Assembly (NCBI GenBank): GCA_019634715.1
Contig: JAHCAU010000002.1
Location: 310,001 to 374,000 of the forward strand
Reading direction: 5' to 3'
DNA from: Lysobacter sp.
Lineage (GTDB): Bacteria > Pseudomonadota > Gammaproteobacteria > Xanthomonadales > Xanthomonadaceae
Length of the DNA stretch: 64,000 nt
Shown here: piece after piece, positions 1 to 8,329 of the stretch
How positions within the stretch are numbered: the first letter of the stretch is position 1
How the letters are laid out: each line of letters starts with the position of its first letter
Position numbers and translations under genes: made by a program
The notes under the pieces: generated by a model
Seen by the model: only the letters and a program-made list of their open reading frames with translations
What the model was told of the DNA's origin: nothing
Databases searched by the model: none

Positions 1-314
1 GCTTCGACCTGCACCTGCAGCTCGGCGTAGCGGCGCCGTTCCTCGTCGGTGCGGGCTTCGATGCCCAAGGCCGACAACGGGTCCAGGTTGGGCGAATAAA
101 TTCCCAGCGGCCCGTCCATCAGTTCGCGGTAGCGCGCCCATTCCTGCGGTTGCAGGCCCCAGTCGCTCGCCACCCGGTCGTCCAGAACGCGCGCGGCCAG
201 CGGGCGCTCCTGGCTCTGCGCGTTGCGGGCGGGAGCCGCAGGCGGCTGCTGCGCCCAGACGGGCCACTGGGCGGACGCCAGCAGGAGCGCGGAAAGGAAG
301 ATCGACGGCTTCAT
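1..314 (-). CDS. TIGR03759 family ICE protein (partial)
   Basis: Reads leftward and leaves the window, so only about the first 104 residues are seen. The start ATG at 314 is followed by a signal-peptide-like stretch (MKPSIFLSALLLASA, ending near WAQQ). The mature part holds WGL, the block RELMDGPLGIYSPNLDPLSA and an EARTDEERRRYAEL segment, the pattern I associate with the TIGR03759 family of integrating conjugative element proteins. These are exported proteins of the type G (PFGI-1/clc) conjugation gene set with no defined biochemical role. It lies 14 bp downstream of the preceding gene, so probably the same operon as PilL. Confidence 0.8.
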   Translation of the reverse strand, partial: MKPSIFLSALLLASAQWPVWAQQPPAAPARNAQSQERPLAARVLDDRVASDWGLQPQEWARYRELMDGPLGIYSPNLDPLSALGIEARTDEERRRYAELQVQVE

Positions 315-328
315 GTGGTGTGCTCCGG

Positions 329-970
329 TCAGGGAATCGCCACGCGGCGGGTCTGGTCGCCGGCCTGGAACACCGCGGTGTTGCCCTCGACGGCCTGCAA
401 GCGCCACGGGCCGACCGCATCGCCGGGTAGCAGCACCTGAAGCTGATCGGGAGTGAAGTCGCCATTGCTTGGCGCGACGGACACGCTGCGCTCGCCCGCA
501 CGCAGTTCGGCACCAACGATGCGGAACGGGAGTGGCGGTGGTTCGGGCTTGGCGGCGGACTTACCCGGGGCGCGCGGCTGGACGGGTGCGGCGGCGCGTG
601 CGGTGGTCTGGCGCGTCTTGATCTGCTCGACTTCGGCGCGCAGCGCCTGAAGGTCGTCGGCAGCGGCATAGGCGCTCAGCGATTGCTCGACCTGGGCTGC
701 GCGTGCTTCCAGGATTTGGCGGGTGTCTTTGAGGTCTGCCGCCGTGGCGATGGCCGGCCGCTGCTGGATGGCCTCGATGGTCTCGGCCAGACCTGTTGCC
801 TGCGCTTCGAGGCGTTGCAGACGGGAATCGAGGCGATCCTGGTCGGCCTGGTCGTTCATGGTCTGGTAGCCCAGGGCCACGAGAACACTGAGGCCAAGCA
901 GCCAGAGCCACATCAGGCTCTGAACCACCACGGCGGCGGTTGAATGCTGGGCGGGTTGCGGAGCGTTCAT
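329..970 (-). CDS. ICE-encoded membrane-anchored coiled-coil protein
   Basis: A 213-residue protein with one hydrophobic segment near residues 18-38 (LMWLWLLGLSVLVALGY). A predicted coiled coil covers about residues 45-120, then a Pro/Ala-rich linker, then a C-terminal domain of about 65 residues (PPLPFRIVGAELRAGERSVS onward). Its start codon overlaps the PilL stop (ATGA), so the two are translationally coupled. The topology fits an inner-membrane protein with a periplasmic domain that may work with PilL and the TIGR03759 protein in the conjugation apparatus. I know no named family for it. Confidence 0.7.
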   Translation of the reverse strand: MNAPQPAQHSTAAVVVQSLMWLWLLGLSVLVALGYQTMNDQADQDRLDSRLQRLEAQATGLAETIEAIQQRPAIATAADLKDTRQILEARAAQVEQSLSAYAAADDLQALRAEVEQIKTRQTTARAAAPVQPRAPGKSAAKPEPPPLPFRIVGAELRAGERSVSVAPSNGDFTPDQLQVLLPGDAVGPWRLQAVEGNTAVFQAGDQTRRVAIP

Positions 971-1566
971 GGCTGACCTCCCGATGCTGCGGGCGCCAGC
1001 GGGAACGCCTGCACCGCCTCGGTGGCGGGCGGCGCGGGTGCGTTGTCGGCGGCCATGCTGTCGCCAGACCGCTCGAAGCAGATTTGCCGTGCGCGGTCAT
1101 CCGCGTGCAGTTCCCAGGACGAGCCAGCCAAGGTGAGCAGCGCATCGCGCAAGGTCATGGGGCCAAGGTGCAGATGCGCGGCCGGCAGCGGCAGTGCGTA
1201 CAGCTCGATCACCGCGTGCGCGGTCTCGCAGAGCTGGTAGCCGCTGCGCTTGAGCACATGCCGTAGCCCGTCGCCGACTGTGGTGCGGGCGTCCTCCGGC
1301 ATGGCGACATCGATGATCTGCAACAGCAGGTCGCGCTGCGCCGCCGTGGGTGCCAGTTCGACCAACGTGTAGCGGCCATAGCGCACGACGGGGATGAACT
1401 CGGGAACGTCGGGTTCGGGCGCGACGGAAACTTCCTCGATGGCGTCGGGTGCGACCGGCGCGGTCGTCGTCGCGCAGCCGCTGGCAAGCGCAGCCCAAAG
1501 CAGGCCGAGAAAACCCGCCAGCAGACGGCGTTCGGGATGGTGAAACCAAGGTGGAGAGGGGCACAT
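967..1566 (-). CDS. pilL: PilL N-terminal domain lipoprotein (ICE conjugation)
   Basis: A 199-residue protein with a lipoprotein signal: charged N-terminus, hydrophobic run FLGLLWAALA and lipobox ASGC at about residues 27-30. The following domain (VRYGRYTLVELAPTAAQRDL, then VGDGLRHVLKRSGYQLC) matches what I know of the PilL N-terminal domain found at the head of PFGI-1-class ICE conjugation clusters. PilL-like proteins relate to type IVB pilus or TcpQ secretin-associated proteins. First gene of the leftward operon that continues past position 1. The function in mating is inferred from family and position. Confidence 0.8.
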   Translation of the reverse strand: MCPSPPWFHHPERRLLAGFLGLLWAALASGCATTTAPVAPDAIEEVSVAPEPDVPEFIPVVRYGRYTLVELAPTAAQRDLLLQIIDVAMPEDARTTVGDGLRHVLKRSGYQLCETAHAVIELYALPLPAAHLHLGPMTLRDALLTLAGSSWELHADDRARQICFERSGDSMAADNAPAPPATEAVQAFPLAPAASGGQP

Positions 1567-1747
1567 GGCATCGACTCATCTGTTGCGATGCCGATACCTT
1601 GGCTGCGCTCCGGGGTTCGGTCAGCCAGGAATGCGAACTGCGCGTTGCCCGGTTTTAGCGAGGCGGCACGAGCGTGATCCGCGTATCGTCCGGGTGCATA
1701 TAGAAGCCTCTGCGTGCAGGTGACGCATCACTATGGCTTGTCGTTGC

Positions 1748-1812
1748 GGATTTGCATTACGTTCGCGTTACAGGACAATAAATGGTACATTGCGCGAATC
1801 AACTGCAAATCC
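1748..1812 (+). promoter_or_regulatory. Candidate AbiEi operator/promoter region
   Basis: A perfect 9-bp inverted repeat, GGATTTGCA at 1748-1756 and TGCAAATCC at 1804-1812, brackets an AT-richer stretch with a possible -35 TTGCAT (1753-1758) and -10-like bases near 1776-1784. AbiEi-type antitoxins are known to repress their own operon by binding inverted repeats. The arrangement just before abiEi suggests the operator, but binding is inferred. Confidence 0.45.
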
Positions 1813-1823
1813 TTGGCGAAGCC

Positions 1824-2636
1824 ATGCCCCAATACCTTTCGGATGTCCTGGATGCCTGCGAGCGCATGGGCAAGCTGAACGTGCGCGGCGAGGAACTGCG
1901 CGCCAGGCTGCCCGACACCACCCCCGAAGCGCTGCGCAAGGCGCTGTACCGCCAGCAGCGGGCCGGGCGGCTGGTGCGCCTGTCCCGAGGCTCCGACCAC
2001 TGGCTGATCGTGCCGCTTCAGCACGCGGCCGCAGGCAGCCCGCCGCTGGAAGCCTGGCTCGATCCCTGGCTGCGCAAGACCCTGGGTACGCCGTACTACG
2101 TCGGCTTGCTCAGCGCAGCGGAAACCTACGGCGCTTCGCCCTATGCCGTCATGGTCACGCAGGTGATGGTGGCGGACAAGCGCCGCCCGGTCACCGTGGG
2201 CCGGCACGAACTCGTCTTCCATGTCTGCTCGCGCATCGAGGCGGTGCCGACCCGCTGGCACGAGAGCGCCGATGGCCGCTTCAAGGTCAGCACGCCCGAG
2301 CTAACCGCGCTCGACCTGATCCAGCGCGAGAGCCAGCTTGGCGGCATGGGTCGGGTACGGGAAGTCCTGCGCGCGCTCTGGCCGCAATGCACACCGCAAG
2401 GTCTGACACAGGCGCTGGAGGCCATGCAGGGTGTGCCGGTGGCGCAGCGGCTGGGCGCGCTGCTGGCGCTGGACGAGCAGACGGCCCTGCTGGCGCCGCT
2501 GTCGAAGTGGCTGCGTGGCAAGCCGATGCGGCTGATCGCGCTTGAAGGCGCCTTGCCCGTGGGGGAAGAACGTGCCGACCACACCAACGCGGATTTCAAG
2601 GTCTGGGTTCCGCCCCAGCAGGGAGCAAACACATGA
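1824..2636 (+). CDS. abiEi: AbiEi-type antitoxin (type IV toxin-antitoxin)
   Basis: A 270-residue antitoxin of a type IV toxin-antitoxin and abortive-infection pair. The N-terminal part (about residues 1-75, with TPEALRKALYRQQRAGRLVRL) is a winged-helix DNA-binding domain. The rest is the AbiEi C-terminal domain (TPYYVGLLSAAETYGASPYA, then TPELTALDLI). I chose the ATG at 1824 because the upstream ATG at 1782 falls inside the probable promoter and operator. The longer form would add 14 residues. The stop overlaps the abiEii start. The antitoxin probably represses the operon and counters the toxin without a stable protein complex, as known for the family. Confidence 0.85.
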   Translation: MPQYLSDVLDACERMGKLNVRGEELRARLPDTTPEALRKALYRQQRAGRLVRLSRGSDHWLIVPLQHAAAGSPPLEAWLDPWLRKTLGTPYYVGLLSAAETYGASPYAVMVTQVMVADKRRPVTVGRHELVFHVCSRIEAVPTRWHESADGRFKVSTPELTALDLIQRESQLGGMGRVREVLRALWPQCTPQGLTQALEAMQGVPVAQRLGALLALDEQTALLAPLSKWLRGKPMRLIALEGALPVGEERADHTNADFKVWVPPQQGANT

Positions 2637-3487
2637 TGCAGCAAACCCACCTGACGGCCTGGCAGGCCCATGCACCCTGGCCCAAGCGCAGCCAGATCGA
2701 GCAGGACTTGCGGTTGTCGCGCGGCGTGGCGGCGATCTTCGGTGACGAGGTGCTGCGCGAGCACCTAGCGATGCGCGGCGGCACGGTGCTGCACAAGGCC
2801 CATCTGGCACCGGCGGCGAGGTATTCGGAGGACATCGATCTGGTGTTGGTCAAGGCCATGGACACCGACACACTGGATCGCCACCTGCGCCGGGTGCTGA
2901 CGCCGGTGCTGGGCCGCCCCAGCGATTCGCTGATCGCCGATGCCTGGCTGGCCATCCGCAACGTGCTGCGGCCGTCCAGAATCCTGCGCACTGCCTACAA
3001 GTTCGTGCCGCTGGGCCTGCAGCGCGAGGAGACCATCAAGGTCGAGGTCAACCTCAACGAGAGCGCGTCTGTCTATCCCCTGGTCGAAGTGGCGCTGGAC
3101 GTGCTCGACGAGGATGGCGAACCCGTGCTGGCCCTGGCACGCTCCTATGACATCAACGAGATGCTGGGCACCAAGACGCGGGCGCTGATGCAGCGCGAGC
3201 AGGGCCGCGACCTGTTCGATCTGACCCATGCCTGGCAGCTCAGCGAGGCCGGCAGTACGCCCTATGCTGTCGATGGTGCCAAGGCCATGCAGGCGTTCGC
3301 CTGGTATCTGGAGAAGGAAGGCACACACTTCAGTGCGCAGGAAGCCAACGCGCATCTGGACGCGCGCCTGGGCAAGGCTGGGTTCCGTCACGACATGGAC
3401 ACGCTGTTGCGGCCCGGCCTGCCGACTTTCGACGTGGACCGTGCCGGCGAAATCGTGCGCGAAGCGTATTTCAGGCATTTGCGGTAG
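2633..3487 (+). CDS. abiEii: AbiEii nucleotidyltransferase toxin
   Basis: A 284-residue nucleotidyltransferase-like toxin of the DUF1814/AbiEii family. Visible family motifs are the GGT motif (MRGGTVLHK, about residues 46-54), the catalytic acidic pair in SEDIDLV (about 65-71), and the downstream KTRAL and GRDLFDL motifs (about 182-200). Family members transfer nucleotides to RNA such as tRNA acceptor ends and cause reversible growth arrest. The start lies within the antitoxin stop (ATGATG overlap), so translation is coupled. All motifs are present and the length is normal. The pair probably stabilises the ICE and may defend against phage. Confidence 0.88.
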   Translation: MMQQTHLTAWQAHAPWPKRSQIEQDLRLSRGVAAIFGDEVLREHLAMRGGTVLHKAHLAPAARYSEDIDLVLVKAMDTDTLDRHLRRVLTPVLGRPSDSLIADAWLAIRNVLRPSRILRTAYKFVPLGLQREETIKVEVNLNESASVYPLVEVALDVLDEDGEPVLALARSYDINEMLGTKTRALMQREQGRDLFDLTHAWQLSEAGSTPYAVDGAKAMQAFAWYLEKEGTHFSAQEANAHLDARLGKAGFRHDMDTLLRPGLPTFDVDRAGEIVREAYFRHLR

Positions 3488-3490
3488 CCC

Positions 3491-3532
3491 AAAAAAAGCA
3501 GCCACGACCACGGAGACCGTGGGCGTGGCTGC
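3491..3532 (-). terminator. Rho-independent terminator of the leftward block
   Basis: Stem GCAGCCACG (3498-3506) pairs with CGTGGCTGC (3524-3532), and an inner stem CCACGG/CCGTGG closes a 3-nt loop. On the minus strand it is followed by a run of seven T (3491-3497). It therefore ends transcription from the leftward helicase operon between that operon and the convergent abiE pair. Confidence 0.85.
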
Positions 3533-3584
3533 AAGGTGAAAAAACAGAAAGGCCGGCGGCGCTATGCCGGTTTGTGGCGTGAGA

Positions 3585-5864
3585 TCAGACAGCGACCAGT
3601 TGCCGGGCCAGTGCGACCTCGACGGAATCACCGTCTTGGTTGAGTACATCCAGGCCTGACTCTGGCACATCGCCCGAGGTGGACTGCGAGACCATGATCT
3701 TCTTGGCCATCAACTCCAGGCAGGTCATCTGCGAGGAACCGGCGTAGCCGAGGTAGATCACGCGCACGGACTGTTTCTGCCCGATGCGCCACGAGCGCCT
3801 TGCCGCCTGCTGCAACGAATACACGTTGTAGCCGCTCTGCATGAACACGATCGTTGGAAACTCCAACAGATCGAGGCCCGTTTTGACCAACTCCGGGTTC
3901 GTCACCAGCACGTCGATGCCACGGTCCAGTTGCTCGGCGATCCAGTCTTCGCGGCGGCTGGCGTCCACGCTCGCGCGCAGCACAGCCACCTTGAAGCCTT
4001 CCTGCTCCAGCAGCACCTTCAGACGCGACGTGGTATCGCGAGTGCCGGTATAGACCGTGTAGGCCAGAACCTTGCGGCCCTGAGCCTTCTCTTCCTTGCA
4101 GATGTCGATCAGCTCGCGCTCTTTTGGCGTCAGCTCGAACTCGTTGAACTGAGCCGGGACGAACGCCAAGGTGTTGCGCGTGCGCGGATGCACCACGGTT
4201 TCCGACCGGAAGCAGCAATCCGGCCAGGCCAGCAGCACGTTGAGCACTACGCCCAGCAGGGTCGTATCGCGTCGCGCCAGAGCCTGTTTCAGCTCCGCGG
4301 TCAGCCGACCCGCCAGGTCGCGGTAGGCCGAGGCTTGCGCCACGTCCATCTGGACTTCACGGAACTCCTCGTCATACGGCGGCAGGACGTTGCCACCGAT
4401 ATCCTTGAGCTTGAGGAAGATCGTGAACGGCAGGATGCAACGCAGCACGCCCTTGGGGCCGAAGCCCGGGGCCTTGACCGTGCGCACCGATACCTTGGTG
4501 CCCTTGGCCGTCTTGTGCGCCGTGCCGGTGCTTTCGGAGTAGATGTCCTTCAGGACACCGTGATCGCGCATGAACGCCATCGCAGCCGAGGTCATGCTCC
4601 CGCTCGTGGTCGGGCGGTAACCGTCTTCGATCATCCGCCCGGGCAAGGCGCGGAACAGCAGATAGAAGAGATCGTCCCCGTAGCCGCCCATCAGCGTGCC
4701 GGTCAGCAGCAAGGTCTTGCGAGCCTTCGCCGCCAGCACACCCATGGCCTGGCCCTGGGCGCTGCCACCGTTCTTGTACTCGTGCGCCTCGTCGGCGATG
4801 AGCAGGTCGAACGTGCCTTGCGGCAGGTAGCGCTTGATGAACTCGGACGGCTGATAGCCACCTTCGCCAAAGCCGAACTCCATGTTGGCCATCGCACGTT
4901 CCATGCGGGTGGCCTGACGGTCAGAAAACACCAACTCACCGTTACCGTCCATGAGGTTGATGAACTCATGGATGTTGTCGCCCAGCATCGACGCCAGGAA
5001 CCCGTCACCGAACTTCTGCATCAACTTCTGCGCGGTGACTTCCCCGATCGTCGGGATGCGCTTCAAGGCTTTCAGCACGGCTGAGGACTGGTCGCTGCCG
5101 GACAGGCTGCGCGGGCGGATCAGCGTCCACAGGGGTGCGGCGCAATGGCTGCACTTCCTGCGGGACTCCTCGGCTTCGAGCGCGACCGGATTGACCGGCT
5201 CGCCGTCGAGGTCGGTGATGACCGTGCCGCAGCCCGGGCATGCCGCCACGTCTCCGTGACGGGTGCGCCGCCGGGTGAAGACGGGCTTCCAGTGAAAGCC
5301 CATCCGCATCCGCACACGGCCCAGGACGAAGAACTCCTGGCCCGTGGGCTGCACGCCCAACTGCTCGCGCAGCTTGAGGAGCTTGACCAGCGTATCCGGG
5401 CCGTTGAGCACCCAGACCTTGGCACCCGCCACTGTCTCCTGGATCTCGCGCCGCCACTTGTAAACAAGGTGCGGTGGCGAAAGAACCAGGGTACGGCGAT
5501 AGCCTTCGGCGTTGAGCACGGCGGCCGTGGCGATGCCGACGGTCGTCTTGCCGCAGCCCATCTCGCCGTTGACGATCGCGGCACGTTCGCCACGGTCGAT
5601 CAGCAGCTCGGCGGCGGCGTGGACGACGTCGGCTTGGGCCTGGAATAGTTTGCGCTTGAGGCTGGCGACGATGAGTTGCCGTTGTGCCTGCGGCTGGCCG
5701 ACATAGACCGGCGGGTTGGCGCTGTTGAGGGCGTCGAGCAGTTCGTCGCCGAACTCGCCGACGAAATCCTGAAGGCTCAGGGTCAGAGGGGAGGATTCCG
5801 CATCGATCAGCTCGCCCTGTACGGGCTCAATGTCGGTGACGGCGGTTTCTATCTCGGTGGACAT
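3585..5864 (-). CDS. Strawberry-notch-like DEAD/DEAH helicase of ICE
   Basis: A 759-residue superfamily 2 helicase. Walker A is GEMGCGKT (about residues 100-107), a zinc ribbon of two CxxC pairs (CPGC and CSHC) sits near residues 210-255, and the DEAH box appears in LLIADEAHEYKN. The C-terminal RecA-like domain ends with QQAARRSWRIGQ, a motif VI of the SNF2/SNO type. The start at 5864 is chosen because GGAG precedes it by about 8 nt. An in-frame start at 5945 would run through the leader hairpin. Homologues are conserved in clc/PAGI-2 ICEs without a proven role; remodelling of DNA during transfer or counter-defence are possibilities. Last gene of the leftward block. Confidence 0.8.
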   Translation of the reverse strand: MSTEIETAVTDIEPVQGELIDAESSPLTLSLQDFVGEFGDELLDALNSANPPVYVGQPQAQRQLIVASLKRKLFQAQADVVHAAAELLIDRGERAAIVNGEMGCGKTTVGIATAAVLNAEGYRRTLVLSPPHLVYKWRREIQETVAGAKVWVLNGPDTLVKLLKLREQLGVQPTGQEFFVLGRVRMRMGFHWKPVFTRRRTRHGDVAACPGCGTVITDLDGEPVNPVALEAEESRRKCSHCAAPLWTLIRPRSLSGSDQSSAVLKALKRIPTIGEVTAQKLMQKFGDGFLASMLGDNIHEFINLMDGNGELVFSDRQATRMERAMANMEFGFGEGGYQPSEFIKRYLPQGTFDLLIADEAHEYKNGGSAQGQAMGVLAAKARKTLLLTGTLMGGYGDDLFYLLFRALPGRMIEDGYRPTTSGSMTSAAMAFMRDHGVLKDIYSESTGTAHKTAKGTKVSVRTVKAPGFGPKGVLRCILPFTIFLKLKDIGGNVLPPYDEEFREVQMDVAQASAYRDLAGRLTAELKQALARRDTTLLGVVLNVLLAWPDCCFRSETVVHPRTRNTLAFVPAQFNEFELTPKERELIDICKEEKAQGRKVLAYTVYTGTRDTTSRLKVLLEQEGFKVAVLRASVDASRREDWIAEQLDRGIDVLVTNPELVKTGLDLLEFPTIVFMQSGYNVYSLQQAARRSWRIGQKQSVRVIYLGYAGSSQMTCLELMAKKIMVSQSTSGDVPESGLDVLNQDGDSVEVALARQLVAV

Positions 5865-5884
5865 GGTGATGCTCCAAAGAAAAT

Positions 5885-5932
5885 GGGCATGCATCACCCC
5901 CTGCGGGACGATGGCATGCCCCTGGGTGGGAA
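5885..5932 (-). promoter_or_regulatory. Leader hairpin before the helicase gene
   Basis: On the coding strand a CCCACC-like box precedes a perfect GGGCATGC/GCATGCCC stem (arms 5914-5921 and 5885-5892), then ATTTTCTTT and the GGAG ribosome-binding site. It is one member of a leader family repeated before most genes of this block. Confidence 0.5.
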
Positions 5933-6002
5933 GAAGAATCGGCACGCGGCCGACGGTGGATGGAAATGCAGCCTTGCTGGCCTGCCAGCGACGCAGGTGT
6001 GG

Positions 6003-6308
6003 TCAGAACTCGAACGGCAGACCGATGACCGTGGCATTGCGCCCTGCATCGGTGACGATGCGGATGCTCAGCTCACGGGTGACGACGTAGTGCGCGTCAA
6101 GACGTTTGCCTGACTGCACGGCGGCATTGTTTTGCTGCCACTGGTCGTCATCGACCTCACCCCAATCCCCTCGCATGTAGCGCTCGAAATAGGGGATGGG
6201 ATCGAGCCGACCTTCGTGCATCAGGGTTTCGACGCCTTTGCTGAACTCCAGCGCGCCGATCTCGAACAACCGCTTGCGGCGGTATTGGTCATGAGTGTTG
6301 GACGTCAT
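6003..6308 (-). CDS. Conserved ICE protein of unknown function
   Basis: A 101-residue soluble protein beginning MTSNTHDQYRRKRLFEIG and ending VIGLPFEF. The N-terminal half is charged and helical (FSKGVETLMHEGRLDP, then YMRGDWGEVDDDQWQQN). The C-terminal half looks like beta strands (LDAHYVVTRELSIRIVTD). I recall similar short proteins in the same position in PAGI-2/clc ICEs, but I recognise no named domain. ATG 6308 is preferred over an upstream ATG because AGGAAACCAC lies directly before it. Between the helicase and methyltransferase genes, in the same direction. Confidence 0.65.
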   Translation of the reverse strand: MTSNTHDQYRRKRLFEIGALEFSKGVETLMHEGRLDPIPYFERYMRGDWGEVDDDQWQQNNAAVQSGKRLDAHYVVTRELSIRIVTDAGRNATVIGLPFEF

Positions 6309-6337
6309 GTGGTTTCCTCTTGGAAAAGAGGCCACAG

Positions 6338-6375
6338 CGCCCCTGCGGGGCGGCTGGACCCCGTTGGGTGGATGA
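6338..6375 (-). promoter_or_regulatory. Leader hairpin before the 6003-6308 gene
   Basis: CATCCACCC box (plus strand GGGTGGATGA, 6366-6375) followed on the coding strand by a CGCCCC/GGGGCG stem (6338-6343 with 6347-6352), a TCTTTTCC tract and an AGGA ribosome-binding site. Member of the block-wide leader family. Confidence 0.5.
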
Positions 6376-6409
6376 GATTGACGGTGAACCGCCAGCGGTG
6401 GAAAAACGA

Positions 6410-7519
6410 TCAGCGGATGGTCAGGACTTCGCCCCGAGTCGGGGAATCAGGCGTCATGTCCCACGCGCGGATGACAGGCACGAACTTGTCTGTGAGGATG
6501 CGGGTCTCGGCCACGGAGCCGTCTTCGCGTTCGGTGAATTCCCGCTGGAGCGTTTTGTCCTTGTGGGTGTCACCTTTGACGACGAGCACGCGCCCGGTCT
6601 TGGAACGTACAACGCCCGAGATCGCGCCCGCGGCCAGCGCCAGGGCGAGATGCCAGTGGGACAAGGCGCGCGCTGGCGGACGCAGCGACTGCTGCGCGGC
6701 CCCCAGATGGGTGTCCAGCGACGGCCAGAGGCCTTGCAGCCTGCCGACTTCATCGGCGAACTGCTCCGGCTCCATCGTCACGCGAAAAAAACTCTCCGGC
6801 TCGACAGGACTGGTTGGGACGATGTACGGCAGGAATGGCCATTCGCACGGCAGTTCCTCGGCTTCGATTTCGCCAAGCCCAACCTGCAGCAGCAGATTGC
6901 GCACGGCCTTGACGCCATCGGGTGCCAGCTCGCGCTGGCGTACCCTGCGACCAAAGATCACCACCTGCTTGAACTGCGTCTCCACCGCTCGGTAGATGCG
7001 CAGGTCCGTGTAGTGGCGCGTTAGCCAGCCGACCAGCTCCGCATCGAGCACGTAGCCGGGGACGATGAAGACCAGCACGCCGCCGTACTGCAACAGCGAC
7101 AGGCTGCGCTGGTAGAACAGCTTTTCGAGGCGGGGACGGCCCTGGCCCTGATAGCCGATGTTGCCGTTGACGTCCTTGGACAGATCGCCATACGGTGGGT
7201 TGAGCCAGAGCAGCCCGAACGACTGCTTGGAGATCATCGTGTCCATCAGGTCCGCGTGCAGGCAGTGATCGACCAGGCCGCGGGCATGGCGTGCCCGCTC
7301 CGCGTCGAACTCGACCGCGAACGCCTTGGCCTGCTCGCGCCCGAGGACATGGGCGGCTTCGGCAATCGCGACGCCTTCGCCGGCGCAGGGATCGAAGATG
7401 CACATTGGCCCGTCACTGGGCATCAGTGCGTTGAGGGCTCTTTCGAGCGTGGGTTCATCCGTGGGGAAGTACCCGTTTTTCACGAAATTGCGGGCGAGCC
7501 GCGGGAACATGAGGGCCAT
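6410..7519 (-). CDS. DUF6094 class I SAM-dependent methyltransferase
   Basis: A 369-residue predicted DNA adenine methyltransferase. The SAM-binding motif I is FDPCAGEG (about residues 42-49) and the amino-methyltransferase motif IV is NPPY (107-110), the signature of N6-adenine or N4-cytosine methylases. The remainder has no clear target-recognition domain. Start 7519 (MALMFPRL) is preferred because GGAG lies 8 nt upstream; an in-frame start at 7555 has no such site. It has no endonuclease partner nearby, so it is probably a solitary enzyme. Methylating the ICE to evade host restriction would fit a mobile element, but this is inference. Confidence 0.8.
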   Translation of the reverse strand: MALMFPRLARNFVKNGYFPTDEPTLERALNALMPSDGPMCIFDPCAGEGVAIAEAAHVLGREQAKAFAVEFDAERARHARGLVDHCLHADLMDTMISKQSFGLLWLNPPYGDLSKDVNGNIGYQGQGRPRLEKLFYQRSLSLLQYGGVLVFIVPGYVLDAELVGWLTRHYTDLRIYRAVETQFKQVVIFGRRVRQRELAPDGVKAVRNLLLQVGLGEIEAEELPCEWPFLPYIVPTSPVEPESFFRVTMEPEQFADEVGRLQGLWPSLDTHLGAAQQSLRPPARALSHWHLALALAAGAISGVVRSKTGRVLVVKGDTHKDKTLQREFTEREDGSVAETRILTDKFVPVIRAWDMTPDSPTRGEVLTIR

Positions 7520-7582
7520 GGGAAGTCTCCTGGTTGGCGGGGATGAAAGGCGCAAGCACGTCGAGGCGTGCCTGCGGGTGGG

Positions 7583-8233
7583 TCAGGCCGCTACCGCTTC
7601 CGGCGTCCAGATCCTGGCCGGGTACGGATAGGCGGTGAGCACGTCACTGCGGATCAGCGAGCCCAGTGCCTGGGTCAGCACCGGCACGTCAATGGCGAGG
7701 CGATGGCCCACCAAAGGCCCGAGGGCGAACGGGAGGCAGGCCAGCATCTCGCGGCTTTGCAGCAGTTCCAGCACGGTCTCGCGCCAGTGGTCGAGCAGCG
7801 GCAACGGGCAGGTGTCCCGCACCAGCGTCCACAGGCGGTCGAGCTGGTGGGCGCTGCCGCGTGGCAACAGTGCCAGTGCGCTGGCGTTGGCCTTGTCGGG
7901 CTTGACGCAGCGGCGGTCGAACAGCCACACGTTGGAGAGCGATCCGAACAGCGTGCGCCGGTAGGCGCGCGTCATCCGCTTTTCCAGGCGATCGACGTTG
8001 CCGACGAACACCGGGACGCTGCCGCCCTGGTCGGTGATGACGTGGAACTGGTCCAGCCCCTGCTCGTCACGCCCGAGGGTCAGGCGAGCCAGGAACTGCT
8101 GGACGGCGGTGTCCCGCGCCCAAATGGACAGGAAGATCAGGTTGCCCTGGTCATCGCCGACGCAGGCGTCGGCCATCACGTCGGGGCATTCGTCGATGCG
8201 GTACAGCGTGCTGGAAGAGGTGTTTGCGGGCAT
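7583..8233 (-). CDS. Conserved ICE hypothetical protein
   Basis: A 216-residue soluble protein beginning MPANTSSSTLYRIDECPDVM. The first half is acidic with beta-rich segments (LIFLSIWARDTAVQQFLARL, then GGSVPVFVGNVDRLEKRM). The second half is helical and hydrophobic (SAHQLDRLWTLVRDTCPLPL, then LACLPFALGPLVGHRLAID). No catalytic motif or named domain is recognised. ATG 8233 is preceded by AGGACATCACC. It sits between DUF3275 and the methyltransferase and is transcribed with them, which argues for a role in the same ICE maintenance module. Confidence 0.65.
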   Translation of the reverse strand: MPANTSSSTLYRIDECPDVMADACVGDDQGNLIFLSIWARDTAVQQFLARLTLGRDEQGLDQFHVITDQGGSVPVFVGNVDRLEKRMTRAYRRTLFGSLSNVWLFDRRCVKPDKANASALALLPRGSAHQLDRLWTLVRDTCPLPLLDHWRETVLELLQSREMLACLPFALGPLVGHRLAIDVPVLTQALGSLIRSDVLTAYPYPARIWTPEAVAA

Positions 8234-8258
8234 GGTGATGTCCTAGGATGAGCGGGAA

Positions 8259-8300
8259 CAGCACCGCCCTCTGGGGCAAGTGCTGCCCCTGGGGGTGGAT
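8259..8300 (-). promoter_or_regulatory. Leader hairpin before the 7583-8233 gene
   Basis: Box TTTTCATCCACCCCC on the coding strand, then a CAGCAC/GTGCTG stem (8259-8264, 8280-8285) with an inner GCCC/GGGC stem. Unlike most members of the family, it lacks a clear T tract before the ribosome-binding site. Confidence 0.45.
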
Positions 8301-8329
8301 GAAAAGCACCGCGGATGCGGCGTCTGCGA

